DNA of 64,000 nucleotides from Isochrysis galbana. Its lineage: Eukaryota > Haptophyta > Isochrysidales > Isochrysidaceae. Under the pieces are notes generated by a model that did not search any database, was not told the origin of the DNA, and worked only from the letters and a program-made list of their open reading frames with translations. A program made the translations under genes and the position numbers. The stretch covers positions 1,117,797-1,181,796 of the forward strand of contig CM030942.1 of NCBI GenBank assembly GCA_018136815.1, in the 5' to 3' direction. Below, one piece after another: positions 41,054 to 53,285 of this stretch (position 1 is its first letter; each line of letters opens with the position of its first letter).

Positions 41054-44000
41054 ATGGTGCCCGCACCCAAGTCGCGCTTTTCCTCTCTCGACGTGCGTGC
41101 GATGGCGAGCTCGCTCTCACCACTCGTCCACGGCTACCGCATCTCCAACGTCTACGACGTCAACCCAAAGACGTGAGCTGATACTCTTCCCTTCCTCCCC
41201 CCCGCCCTTACCCCACCCCAACCTCTTCCCCTCGTCTCTCTGCCGACGGGCGCTGCAGAACAGTGACCTCTGTCTCCCACTCCGCCCCCCCCCCCTTGCC
41301 CTCTCTCTCTCTGCTGGCGGGTTGTGCAACACATGCTCATGCGCACGCATGCATCAGCTGCCCGTGGCCACCCGCTCCAAGCCAGCCTCTCACAAACCGC
41401 ATACTGAAAGCGCTTCCCGCATGGATGGCGCACCCGAAGGTATGTGCTGAAGCTGGCCAAGCCCGACTCACCAAAGCTGCTCCTCCTCATCGAGTCTGGG
41501 GTGCGGTTCCACCTGACACGATACGCACGAGACAAGGGAGATACGCCATCAGGCTTCACGATGAAGCTGCGGAAGCACCTTAAGTCCAAGCGTATCGAGG
41601 AGATCGTCCAGCTTGGAACCGATCGCGTGGTCGTCTTTGTGTGCGGCTCGGGAGAGGCACGCCATCACCTCGTCGTCGAGCTGTATGACAAGGGCAACGT
41701 GGTGCTCACCGACGCTAAGCACACGATCCTCACATTGCTTCGCTCGTGAGCCCATGCCTGCTCGGGGGGGTTGGGCGTCATGGCATTACGCCGCCGTCAA
41801 GAGAGCGAGCTCCGTCAGTTGTCCTAGCAATCTGTTGTGGGCGCACTTAACCTAGCTTTCGTGCATCTGTTCATTGCCTCATGTGCCACCCTCCCGCAGG
41901 TCCAAGCACAACCCTGACGCGCGTGTTACCGTGCACGATCACTACCCACTGGGAGCTTCGCGCACCATGCCACCAGTGTCTCGTGAGTGGCTGGCCGAGC
42001 AGATGAAGTCGGCTGACCCGGCGCAGCAGCTGTACCCATTTCTGCTTCGCACAGTGCCGCTAGGGCGTGAGTTGATCCAGCACGCTTATACAGCTTCCAA
42101 ATTCGAGACTGGGATCAAGATGGGATCAGGCCCGTGGGAGGCCGGTGCTCAATTCGATGCCCTGGTCGAAGCTCTCGTTCAGGCGACGGCATTCTTTTAT
42201 CCGCTCAACATGTCACTGATGTCCCAGCCGCAGTCGGGCACGGCCATGGATACCGGTGCAGGTCCCGGAAGTCAAGGCATCGAGGAGAAGGGGGAGCAGC
42301 TCCCACCAAGCGGCATCATCGTGTTGTGTGATGTGGGCCAGTCGGACCAAGCACAAGTGACAGCTGAGGCAGAGGGGACAAGGAGCGGGAGCGTCGCGGG
42401 AGAAAATAGCGATGGGTCAAAATTTGTAGATTTTTCGCCATACGATTTGTGCCAGTTCGCGAACCGCCAGACCCATCGCTTTGAATCTTTCTGGCAAGCT
42501 GTGGATGAGTATTATGCGAAGATCGAGATGCGGAAAACTGTGGATGAAGTGTCGGCACGCCAAGCGGCCGCTTGGAGGAAGGTGGATAAGGTCAAGGAAT
42601 CCCAAGCGAATCGAATTGAAGAGCTTCGTGCCAAGGAAGAGCAAGACCGTCGTCGTGGTGAGATGCTCGAGCTGCGCTCCGAAGAGGTTGAGTCGCTCTT
42701 GACGTCCATTCGGGCAGGGCTCGCGCGCGGCATGGATTGGGATTCCCTGCGCGAGCTCATCGACGAAGCCGCTAAGTCGGGCGACGAGCTCGCTGCAATG
42801 GTAGTCAATCTGGATCTGGCCCAAAATTCGATCACAATTGCTCTTGAGGAGGAGGATGACGAGGCGACTGAAGAGGAGTTAACGCGTCCGGCGACGCTAG
42901 TTAAGCTCGACGTGCGCCTCTCGGCGCACGCCAACGCGCGGGCATTCTACGCACAAACCAAGGCGGCGGCTGCCAAGACGGCCAAGACCATCGCGGCGGC
43001 TGAGGGAGCTGTGAAATCAGCGGAAAGCAAGGCATCCGCCTCTGTCGCTGCCATCAAGGTGAGAGCGTCCATTCGAGCGGTAAGGGAGACCTTCTGGTAC
43101 GAAAAGTTTACGTGGTTCATCTCGTCGGAGAATTTCTTGGTGCTCACCGGCCAAGATGGGATGCAGGCGGACATGCTGGTCAAGAAGCATTTGGGACCTG
43201 CCGATGTGTTCGTCCATGCGGACGTTGAGGGCGCGTTGCCGTGCATCGTCAAGGCGCACGGCTCCCCAACCACGGAAATCCCCCCCCTTACCCTCTCCCA
43301 AGCGGGCAGCTTTGTGCTCTGTCGGTCGCCTGCATGGACGTCACGCAATATCACATCGGCGTGGTGGGTACGTCATGAGCAAGTGCTGAAAGTGCCGCCC
43401 GCGGGTGACCGTCCCCCGCCAGGACATTTCATCGTGACCGGTCACAAGCAGTTTTTGCCACCTTCCCAATTACTGATGGGATTCGGCATCCTCTTCAAGG
43501 TGCCAACTCATCGCGTGGCTGCTCACCTTAAAGAACGTCGAGTTCGGTCCGAACTTCGTGCCACAAGCGATGACGGCGCACCTCGCGTACTGTCCGATGC
43601 GCCTCGAAATGAAGGAGGTGGTGAAGAGGCCGCTGGGTCGGATAGCGATGATAGCTCAAGGGATGCCGACCTCAGCGTCTTGTCATTGGGACCCGGGGGC
43701 AAAATGCGTGTCGGACTCGTCTCCAAGCGATCAAATGGTGGCGGTGCGTTGAGGACTAGCGAAGCAGCGTTCGGGCGAGAAGTCTCTTCGACTAAGGATG
43801 CGCAGGGTCAGGGTGACGCGGATTTGGCATCATTTGATACAACCGAGGCCGGTAGCGCGGAGGACGCATCTGCTTGGCAAGGTCGGGGTCGGAAAGCGAC
43901 GTCTTCTGATGACGTGCTCTCGAAGATGAAAGAGGGGGACCGCGGGGCTAAGCGTCTCTCGGGTAAATCTTCTAGCACCGATGTGCCGCCGTCTGACGCC

Positions 44001-44750
44001 GCAGGCAAACTCAAGCGAGGCCAGCGCGCAAAGTTGAAGAAGATCAAGAGCAAATATGCCGATCAAGATGACGACGACCGCACAATGATGCTTGAACTAC
44101 TAGGCTCGGCCGGTAAGAGCAAGCAAGAGATTGCAAGAGAAGCTCGGCAACGGGAGATCGAGGAGAAAGAGGCTAGGGATGCAGCTCGGGAACAGCGCCA
44201 CCGCGACAACCTAGAGCGCATGGCCAAAAGACAGGCTGAGAGAGGTGAGGCTGTGCGCAAGGGGCAGGGGCACGCGGCTGATGAGGACGCTGTGGATCAA
44301 ACACACGACGATACCATCGATGGTGATTCTACGACCGGGGACACAGAGCTCCAAGCCCTTCTCGCGGAGCCGACCATCCAAGGTTTGGATGCTGAGCAGC
44401 GCACCAAGATTGTATTGCACGACACACTCACCGCGATGCCCGAGGATGAGGAAGAGCTCCTATATGCAGTCCCCGTGTGTGCTCCCTATTCCGTGCTCGC
44501 AAACTACAAATTTCGTGTAAAGCTCACCCCCGGGAACCAGAAGAAGGGGAAGGCTGCACGGCAAAGCACCGGGATGTTCTGTAGCCCAGCCTTCAAGGCG
44601 ACGACACGACAGGCAGAGCTGATTCGTGCGATGACAGATGACGAGCTAGTGCGCCAAATGATCCCAAATGTGAAGATTGTAGCATCTGGCACCAAGGTTG
44701 CCGCAAGCAAGCCCGAGAAGAAAGCAAGGGCCCGGCGCGAAGGAGATTGA
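41054..44750 (+). CDS. NEMF: NEMF / Rqc2 ribosome quality control factor (3 exons)
   Basis: Binds stalled 60S ribosomes, recruits the Listerin E3 ligase and directs CAT-tailing. Exons 41054-41172, 41440-41745 and 41900-44750 join to 1091 aa; human NEMF is 1076. The N terminus MVPAPKSRFSSLDVRAMASS and YRISNVYDVNPKT|YVLKLAKPD matches the NFACT-N domain across the first splice; IESGVRFHLTRYARDKG and SGFTMKLRKHLKSKRIEEIV follow. A long charged coiled coil follows, then NFACT-R (about 530-680): ETFWYEKFTWFISSENFLVL, DMLVKKHLGPADVFVHADVE, GSFVLCRSPAW and TGHKQFLPPSQLLMGFGILF. A Lys-rich low-complexity region (about 700-960) contains KKIKSKYADQDD. NFACT-C is near the end (ELLYAVPVCAPYSVLANYKF, RVKLTPGNQKKGKA), then a basic tail. 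Both donors are GTGAGC. Confidence 0.95.
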
Positions 44751-45858
44751 GCATGGAGCATCGATTCTCCGAGTCGGAGACGAGTCCGGCCACGGCTATT
44801 CGGGGCTCAGCGGCCAACGGGTCCTGACCCGCAACTAAGGGTCTGATCCGCTAATCATGACTATGCCACGTGTGCTATTGTTGATAACTGAACGTGGACA
44901 TGGAGGGACGCTTCTAGTAGGAATGGGGGAGGAGAGGACAAACTCATAGTCCACCTGCGGACCAATTTTTTCTTGAGAAACTGGGTGAACTCCCCCCCGC
45001 CGCCGCCGCCGCCATCTTCCCTCTCCTTTCGACGCGCGGGGGCTGCGTAGTAACAAGCCTAGGGCTGCGCGCGTGACGAGAACTATTGAGAAGTTTTGCT
45101 TTTCCAACTACTACTAAGTTTATACTTCGCTACATACATTGGGAGCACGAGGCTCCCCCCTCTCCACTCGCTCCCATGCCGCCAGCCATCCTGCGTCGCA
45201 TTCGCGAATCGACACTCGTTAGGCTTCTCTTCGTCGTTCGGTATTATCGTTATAATTCTCTCGTTCTCGTTCTCGGTCAAAAGCTTCGCTTGGACGCATA
45301 GGATCTTAGATTGTGGAGCGCCCTCTCTCTTTCCCTCGAAGAGAAGGGAAGTTTCCCCACCTTTCTTCCCCCTAGGCGCCTCGCAAATAGGTTGAATTCG
45401 CTATCTTCTCCGCGTTTCTCTATCTACTTCAGTGATTGCAGTCAGGTTTAATTTGCAATCTCTTCGCATCTCCCCCTTAGGCACACCGCACCTCTTTCGT
45501 CTTATTCGATAGGTCTCTTGGAATCCTGTGCGGCAGGATTGCCGCAATCCCGTATACGTTTCTGCTGTGGTCGGTGCTCTTTGGTATGGACATGCACTCA
45601 TCAGTGCTGTGTGTGAGACGTGGATCGTGATTTCAACGAGATATCGACCCTGCCCTTAATCGAGTTAATGGAGTCAGACCACGTGTGTTTTTCAACATGT
45701 GAAGTGTCAAGTTGAGTCAAGTAACCTCCAGGTGACAATGAAAGGTGGTAGCAGGGATGGGGATAATTGAACGCTTTTGGTCTTTGTAGGGGAACCGCAG
45801 AGAAAAAAATCGGCATGGAGGATGGCGGTCTCAATCTGTTATTGGGTAGTTGCAGTCT
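44751..45858. other. Intergenic with fragments of dispersed repeats
   Basis: A GAGAATATT-type motif (GCGTGACGAGAACTATTGAG) is at 45069-45088. A fragment resembling the type-A tail (CTAAGTTTATACTT, then GGGAGCACGAGGCTCCC) is at 45113-45160. The 33-bp repeat shared with the window start is at 45752-45784. No gene is supported. Confidence 0.4.
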
Positions 45859-46104
45859 ACAGCCAGTTGCCCACCATGGGGTGGGCCAGCATGGCTGCTG
45901 TGCTGGATGTGGCCGAGGCCACGGGCCGTGCGGCGCGACCGAGATCGCACTCGCCTGTTCGGCCTCCGCGGGCGGACGCGGTCGCTTCGCCAGCAACCAG
46001 CAACTGCTCCATGGGTACTGGGTTGGCGCCCTCGGTGGGGGGCCCGAAGGAGAGGTGGGGAGCGGCGGCGCGCTCCATGGCGCAACCAACTGTAAAGTTA
46101 GTTG
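45859..46104 (+). repeat. Hairpin-tailed interspersed element (type G)
   Basis: The body includes GGACGCGGTCGCTTCGCCAG and GCGGCGCGCTCCATGG. It ends with a hairpin region CCAACTGTAAAGTTAGTTG (46086-46104). Confidence 0.6.
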
Positions 46105-46199
46105 TTTTAATTGATGAGAGAGGATTGGGCGATCAACAATCGATCGCGCCACTGCGTACCGAGAGAGTCCACTGGCCATTCAGGCAGTAGACCACACAA

Positions 46200-46240
46200 A
46201 AAAAAACTTTTAACATTCTCGCCTCGCGCGTGGCTATGGG
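46200..46240 (-). repeat. GAGAATATT-motif short copy
   Basis: The minus strand reads CCACGCGCGAGGCGAGAATG then TTAAAAGTTTTTTTT. It sits next to a duplicated GGCAGTAGACCACACA (46183, 46237). Confidence 0.55.
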
Positions 46241-46618
46241 GATAGGCAGTAGACCACACAAGCTGGCACATACTACATGCTAGCAGGATTGCGAGAGCAA
46301 CCGCCGCTGCAACGGCAATTGTGCGCCAACACATCTTTACGGTAGCCGCCAGAAAAACATAGCGGGCTGCGATACGATTCTCGATGCCTTCCTCTCATTT
46401 TAGATAGGTTGGCGTCAATGACCTGGGGAAGTGCATCTGTACTACTACGTTCCCCACCAATAATCAATCGACGCCACAATACACGTCGAAATTTGGAGCC
46501 GGATACTGGCACGGCGGGCGCACGTGGCAAGCTATGCGCATGGCCGTCTTCCAATGTGAATGAGGAGATTTACCACAAATTGAGATGCTGAGATGAGGAT
46601 GGCAATGAAGGCGCAGCC

Positions 46619-47939
46619 TCAAGGAATGACGATCTCATTAGAGGCAGTCCTCATTAGCCTGATTGCATCTCGGCGAGCCAAAGCTTTTGATGCCATCCGT
46701 ATCTCGGCTTGCATGGTGTCATGCGTACGTTGGACTTCGTCTATTGCCAAATCACGAAGGCTCCGTGACCTTGGGAGCCGTGTAGCAGAGGCTGACAGCC
46801 TGTGCTGTCTACCAAGTGCGCCGTCTCGTCTTACTGGCGAGTCATCCCGTGGTGCCATCGACCGGCTTGACAATGACTTACGTGGGTGGTTAGGAGATGA
46901 GGCAGAATGCAACAAGGAGATATTGCTATCAGCACGTCCAATGCGGCTTTCCCGTGGGTCAGACATCCTTGTTCCCGTCGCCGATAGAGTTACAGCGTCA
47001 ACAACATGCATCGACATCGTTCTGTGGGCGTTGTGCTTGCCATTTTTTGCGCTCGACGATTCAGGGTTCGCCTCCACCCTGGTCAGTGTGGGTGTCGATC
47101 GCAACGTCCTCGTCTCAGCACGTGAAAGGCTCAGTGAAGAAGCCGACGTCTGTGGCCGCAGTGTACTTCCAAACCGTGTCATGCTTTTAGCCCGATGTGC
47201 GAGTGGCTGAACTGCTGCGGTGGTTGGGCTAGCATTCTCACAAGAGCCCTCACGCGCAGGTTGAACGAGCGCCTCATCCAATCTCCTGGAGAGTTCAAGC
47301 GCTCTTCCATATGGCAGTGGGGAGGGAGCCGTCATCGGTCTTCTATTCGACGAGTCTGCAGAAGCTGACGGAGAGCCCGTTGTCCCACGCATGTGTCCGC
47401 GCCTAATGCTAGCACTAGCAGCTCTGGGTGGCATTAGAGAGCCACGTCCAAATCCGTTTGAGGGATTGCCCGACATGGTTGATAGCCCATGAATGCTAGG
47501 GATCCTGGCCATTGTGCCACGCTGTGATGGGTCACCAGACGGGGACCTGATAACGGAAGCGTCGGGCTTTGACCTCTTGTTCTGCTCGCCAGCCGCAGTG
47601 GCTACGAGCAGACGCCACGCTTCCTATTCATCAGAAAGGACCGGAGGATGTCAGCTGCAACGCATGAGGGGCCGACGGCGTGCAATCGCGACCTGTGTGG
47701 AGTTGAAGGCATTCTGGTCATGATGATGTGCAGGAGGGGGTGCAGGGTGGGGGGTATGACACACACAGCAACTGGGCGCGCACCCCGTTGTAGATGATTC
47801 GTTTCGGCTGAGTCTGAGCGAGCTCGTCCGCTTTGAGGATGCCGCGGAGCAGTCCATCTACGTCAGCATAGACAGCGTCCGCAAATGGGCGGAGCAGCCT
47901 GTGGCCGACGTCGCTCAGCTCGCCCGGAGGTAGCCGCAT
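46619..47939 (-). CDS. Ser/Arg-rich protein of unknown function (2-exon model)
   Basis: I do not recognise this protein. The long frame 47602-46619 is rich in Ser, Arg, Ala and Pro (SLSLSRAETRTLRSTPTLTR) and ends in a helical segment (LPRSRSLRDLAIDEVQRTHD, MQAEIRMASKALARRDAIRL). Upstream, 47939-47784 reads MRLPPGELSDVGHRLLRPFA, then DAVYADVDGLLRGILKADEL to IIYNG, followed by GTGCGC, this genome's commonest donor. It abuts a CT tract like other gene starts. Joining these (phase 0, acceptor CTCGTAG) gives 379 aa. A 21-nt exon at 47713-47693 could also fit. A hydrophobic frame at 46334-46260 (CWRTIAVAAAVALAILLACS) might be a further exon, giving a tail anchor. The exon model is tentative. Confidence 0.45.
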
Positions 47940-47944
47940 CACTC

Positions 47945-48145
47945 TCTTTCCAGTTTACCGTGTCTGCGCGCGAGCGCGCGCGCGCTGCGGGCGGAAGGAG
48001 GAGAGGTGTACAAGGGCGGCCTCGGGAATGGAGCCCGGGGGCGGGCGACTCTCAGGAGACGTTTCAGCACACTCTCTATCTGTCCCCCTCTCCCCCTCTC
48101 CCCTCCCCCCCCCGTCTTTCTCTCCCCCCCCCCGTCTTTCTCTCC

Positions 48146-48191
<46 letters not shown>

Positions 48192-48260
48192 CCTCCCTCC
48201 CTCCCTCCCCCCCCCCCCCCCCCCCCCCTCTCTCTCTCTCTCGCACCTCGTTGGCTCTCC
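47945..48260. promoter_or_regulatory. CT tract upstream of the Ser/Arg-rich gene
   Basis: The plus strand carries C/T runs, including (CT)n at about 48140-48190 and a C-run near 48208-48228. Open frames here encode only Ser/Leu/Pro or Glu/Arg/Gly repeats. Confidence 0.45.
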
Positions 48261-49735
48261 CCCCATTCGCTAGTTTTCCTTCATTCACTTAATGCATAAT
48301 ACAAATTGAATTTAATTTCTAGTAGTACGTATGTTACAGGTTACCTCAGGTTATGAGGTCCAATACACCTGGCGACCTAGTATTAGAACCTGATAAAAGC
48401 CTGACGTCCCATCTGTGGCCTACATACAACTCCTGAAGAAGGGAAGGAGAAGGCAACGCAAGGATGGGGAGGACCTCGGGAGGAGCTTGCTCCCCCTGCC
48501 ACGCCCACTCGCACTCGGGGTCCACGAAGTAAGATGCAACTGGGAATATGGGCCCTTGCCCCTGCACTGAGCCGCTGGCCGATGCTGCACGCAGACGCAG
48601 ACGCAGGTGAAGGCGCGGGTGAAGATGTCCCCGCAGGCCCTGCAGAGATCATAGCAGAGCCCGGGGGCGGGCGTGCGGGGCATCAGAGCGCCTCAGCATG
48701 CATGTGCAATCATGGCCGCGGCTTGGGCTTGGGCTCGTTCCGAAGCCGAAGATGTAGCGTCGCACTCCCAAGGGTTCAAGGTTGCAGGAGTGCTGCAGCG
48801 ACCAACGGCCCAGTTGCTACCGGCGCAGCAGAGGTCGCTGTTCGCGCGCCGGAGATGGAGATGGCATCGATAGTTGACAGTTGAGCCGGGCATCCGCCGG
48901 CCGGCTGGGCTCCTTCAGAAGTCCGACGGCTCAGCGTCCCGCACTCGCTTCCCATATTCTCAAGTCTCCTAGGCATCTAAGTTTTGGAACGGAGGTAGTA
49001 CTTAGTTCGCCCATGGGGAGGCACGAGCCCCCATGGGAATCTGCGCGTAGGCGCGTAGGAGCGCGTAGGCAAGCCGATGCCATCCTTCTCGGGTTGAGGT
49101 TGGAGGCTTGGAAGTGGTGTGGGGTGTGGGGTGGGGCTGGCGGCCATGCTGCGTGGGCAGGTGAAGCAGAAGACGGCCAAGTGCGTAGGCATGAAATACC
49201 GGTGAGACCGCCGATCGGTGTCCCCGGACCATTTAGCATTTAGTCCGAACACCAGCGACAAGGAGGGGGGCTGACCACCGCCGTGCTCTCGCTGGAGCGC
49301 GGCGGCGGCGGAAGGTCGGCCTGTCAGCTATCAGGCGGGTCGGTCGCCATCGCTCTGCTTCGGATTCGGATTCGCGCTGGGAGAGAGACGAGGGGAAATC
49401 TTCCCCCGGTCCCACGATAAAAATTTGGGCCTCCGGATCAACAAGAGTTTTTTTTTCAATCCAGTCTCCCCCACCTCTAGCGGACGCGCCATCGACAGAG
49501 TTTATTTCGACACAAGAACCGACAGGGGGAAAGAGGGAGCGCTCACGCGGAAGGGGAGGACGGGGGGCCGCATCGCTAATCGTAACGAGATTACTATGTA
49601 TGTACGGGCACAGTGTGGGAAGCTACCAATATGAGGCCCGAACACCAGGCGAGCGCTAGATGTCGAGTTAGCGGTTGCTGAGTTACGGGTTGTTCCACAA
49701 TGCTCGCAGGATGACATAGTAGCACAGCGTCATCG
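48261..49735. other. Intergenic; type-A repeat fragment near 48985-49060
   Basis: The block TACTTAGTTCGCCCATGGGG with GAGGCACGAGCCCCCATGGG at about 48997-49040 matches the tail of type-A elements, but the hairpin there is interrupted. The rest shows no gene. Confidence 0.4.
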
Positions 49736-52700
49736 TCACGAGGCGATCTCAACGATCATTGCCTGGAGTGAGCCGTATTTGCGTATCTCCAACGCCGCCG
49801 ACTGGAGTCGGGTAGAAGCAGGCTCCTCGCCGTCTATGGTAACTTGGATTGCAAGGACTGGAGGAGCGTCTCCCTCGACGGGACGATCGGCTTGCTTGCC
49901 GCCACAATAGGCCACCGCGAAGGAGACTTCCAGCACCCTGCCATCCTTGCATTCTACCGCAATCGCTGAGGCCGAGGCATGAAGCACGCGGGCTCCCAAG
50001 GCTACGGAAGTAGAGGTCGAAGCCATGCGCGAGAGTTGGCCAACGAAGCGCTCGACCAAATGCAATGCCTCAAGATCGATCATGAGCACCCTAATCGAAT
50101 GGGACGTCAGTACAGGATACTCGAAGAAGCAGAGGCCGCGATCGCACCGGACGGAAGCGTTGGAAGCCGTCGGGCCGACAATGGACTCATTCTCAGGCTC
50201 GAGGCCATTAAATGGAAAGCTTGCCACCCACGCACCACCAGGGCAAAGCCGAACCAGTGGCGCGCGGTTGGATCCGATGGATACGAAACTCTCGCTCGCA
50301 AAGACGGCTGAGGCCTCACTCTCATTTCGTGAAGTGTGTAGCGAACAGCTTATCTCCTCGTTAGCAGTTGCAGCTCGGGCACACAATTGGATCCCGCACG
50401 AGGCGGCAGCAAATGCCTCTCGTGCGGCGGCAAGATGTTGACCTGATGAGCTCTCAAGAGGAAGCACTTGAGCAACGAGCTTCATGTCATCCAGTTGAGC
50501 GAGGACGACGTCACGGCGGGCTATCTGCTGGGACAGCGTGTGCGCGATGCGAAGGCTCGCCACAGCGCGCCGCTCTGCGGTTTGTATGCCCTGCTCCCCA
50601 ATATCCTCCCAGTCGTCTGACAGACCCATCCAGGAGGGAAAACAATCTCTGCCGGAAATTCCGGTGGCAGATGTTCCTGAGGTACTATTTGCGAGATTCA
50701 AATCGAAATCGTCGCCAAGGGGTTCAAACGACGACCAAACCAGCAAGGCTGACACCACATGTCGTGGCCGGAGGCTGAAGCATCGCTCCCGTGTGGAATG
50801 GGCGGCCAAACGCAGAAGCGAGTGCTCGAATTGAGGCTCATCAAGCGCAGTCTCATCATCGCCCTCAAGCACCAAAATGCTGGCGCGGAGGACATGATCG
50901 GGGAGTGACGGCAGTACAAAGTAGTTGTCGAGTCGGCATTTCGCCGTTAGACGCACTGTGGCATTGTTCGGGGCCGTGCTTCTCTCAGGCATCGAGGGCA
51001 GGGCACCGCTCAACGGCTCGAGACCAAGAGCCCGTCCTGCCGCTGCTATAACCGTTCGCAGGCCTGCAAGTTGCAAGGCAAGAGCGGCGCCATGCATCTC
51101 GCCCTCGCCAACAGGGGCTACACTCAACCGAGCACCAATGGTCTGACCGGATGTTTGAAACAATGGGCCGACAAGTCCTGCCGCCTCGCCCAAGAGAGCA
51201 GCGCGGCCATTTGCAGGCCGGTGAACCACAGCAAGGTCACGCGAGATGCGTAATAGTGGGACAGCAGCTTTCTCCTCAGATGAGGCGTCCTGTGTCCCAT
51301 CCCCAATCCCTGAATGGGAGAAAATCGTGGCGGGATCAACATCTACGGCCCCACTGACCTGTAGAGCGTCGATGGTTGCGGGTTTCCGCACCGGGCAACG
51401 ACGCAGCGACGTCCTGAGTGCGTCCAGAGACGCCTTACTCCTGGCCCGGATGGCATTGAGCAAGATGGACTCAACATCAAGATCTGAGAGTGACAAGGGC
51501 TCCCAGTCCTCCCTAAGGAAGGATCCCTTTGCCGCTAAAGAGCTGTGGCTAGCCATCTTGCCGACTGGACCTGGAGTTTCGACCCGCGGGATGGGCGGCA
51601 TGTGCGAAATTTCAAGCCCGTGGGATGGCGCAGGGCGTATTGTGAGCGAGGATCGGCCTAACGGCACCCCGGCCGCATCAGCGCTTGCCACAGTGCCATG
51701 CGAGCCAAAGGCGTGCACCGCGCTGAAATGGTAATCAAGCACGAGGGACAGGATGGTTCCAGTAGGGCCGAGCTTAGCATTCGAAGAGAGCCTGCGGGCC
51801 CAAGCGTGACGCGCGAGCGACGCAGCCTGTGCACGCAAGCGCACCAGGCCAAGTTGGGCGCACGCCGCATGGAGGGAAGGATGCACAAGGAGCATCGGCT
51901 GCCGTGGGCGGCGCCCCAGGACCTCCTCCACCTCAAGCCAGAGACGGCGCCAGTGTGCCGGCGTCGCCAAGCCGTGGTCCGCTAATCGAGCAGTAGCGCC
52001 CGTGTTGATACGAAGGCGAATCAGCCGCCATCCAATCGAACCGGAAGCACCTACCCAAGCAAGGAGCAGCATGGTGGAGGGTGAGTGCGGCGTTTGCCTT
52101 ACAAGGGTGCCAAAGCCTGAACCGCCGAGGCGTCGGTAGACCATGCAGCCAGCAACGTATAAAGGGAGCCCGGTACCCGGTACCTTCAGCAGTCATCGCC
52201 AACTCGTATTCCCCATCAACGACGCAGTGGATCGCCCCGCGGAGTGGATTCACGTGCAGCCCTGGAGGCAACCTCCAGTGCGAGCGCTTCTTGCGGATCT
52301 CGCCACGCAGCCAGCGGAGAGCGCAGCAGGTCTCACGACGCGTGGGCGGCTTCTCGGGCACGGGTGCGCGTATGCTACGTGGCAGCTGCGAGTACGTGCC
52401 GCTGCTCAGTACGTCGAGCGCTGCAAACACGTCTGGTGCAGGCGCGCTCGCGAGCGGCATCGCCTGGTGCATATGGAAGAGATCATCTGCGACGCGTCGA
52501 ATCGAGGCTTGCTGCTCGAGCGCGTCGGTCAGCTCCGCCGAGCCCGCAAGCGCGTGCGCGTGCGAGTCCGAAGCCCAGCGCACGAGCATGAGAACTCTCT
52601 CGAGAAGCGAGCGAGAGAGCGCGAGCCCTTCGCGAAGCGCCCGTCGCCGGTGCGGCTCGGTCATCCGTGCGCCCAGCTGGTGCGCGAGACGGAGCAGGCT

Positions 52701-52787
52701 GTCATGTACCGCATGAGTCGCTGTGTACACAACGTCCTCGAGCGGCACTGCCCCATCCGTTGCGAGCCAGCCGTCGGCGCCCTCCAT
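49736..52787 (-). CDS. MED14: Mediator complex subunit 14 (2 exons)
   Basis: Backbone subunit that links the head, middle and tail modules of Mediator, the RNA polymerase II coactivator. Exons 52787-52184 and 52050-49736 join to 972 aa with a 133-bp intron (donor GTACCG, acceptor GGGTAG). The N-terminal MED14 signature is clear: VPLEDVVYTATHAVHDSLLR, ALSRSLLERVLMLVRWASDS, ALEQQASIRRVADDLFHMHQ, APAPDVFAALDVLSSGTYSQ then LPRSI, and the strand LHVNPLRGAIHCVVDGEYEL, continuing across the splice as GASGSIGWRLIRLRIN. Exon 2 has the expected helical region (VEEVLGRRPRQPMLLVHPSL), a YHFS-type motif and SLSDLDVESILLNAIRARSK. The remaining C terminus is only weakly family-like. I chose the ATG at 52787, which puts VPLEDVV close to the N terminus; earlier in-frame codons read GA-rich leader. 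Confidence 0.87.
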
Positions 52788-53034
52788 CCTCTCCTCCCTC
52801 TGTCGCCCCTCCCTTCGGCGGCCCGCGCCACACCGCCGAGCGAGCGACAGAGGGAGAGTGAAGACGGACAAAAAGGAGGACTGTCTGGAGTTTTGTAGTA
52901 GAAGGGACTCATAGTCCCCATGTGCCTTGGTGTACACCTAATTAGGTGTCCTCGTGTCCTCTGATCCTCTGATCTCGTCCCCTCGTTGCTCGTTGCGTCG
53001 CTAACTAAGACCATGCTACACCTAGCCCTCGTCT
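52788..53034. promoter_or_regulatory. 5' flank of MED14
   Basis: CT/GA-rich for about 80 bp next to the start codon, then mixed sequence up to the Copia element. Confidence 0.35.
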
Positions 53035-53039
53035 CGCTA

Positions 53040-53285
53040 TGAGAAGCGCAAGGCTTCATGCAAGGCTTCATGTGTGTCGTGAACCCAAGGCCTAGCTATG
53101 GCTAGGTGGTGTGCAAAGCATTTGTTCTTGTTGGGGTTTTGTTTTTGTGTCGGTTACGTGACCGGCGGTTGAGTCGGTTACGGCGGTTGAGTCGGTTACG
53201 GCGGTTGAGTCGTTTGAACGGACAACGGACCGTGCAAGGGTAGAGACCCCTAAGAGACAAGTAACAAGAAAGCTTTCGCCACTCT
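53040..53285 (+). repeat. 5' LTR of the Copia element
   Basis: Begins TGAGAAGCGC. Contains three tandem units of GGTTGAGTCGGTTACGGC near 53165-53215. Matches 55937-56182. Confidence 0.92.

Noticed and set aside
48990-49015. Stowaway-like CCTCCGTTCC motif
   Set aside because: No matching inverted end or TA duplication was found; it interrupts a type-A repeat tail by chance or small insertion.
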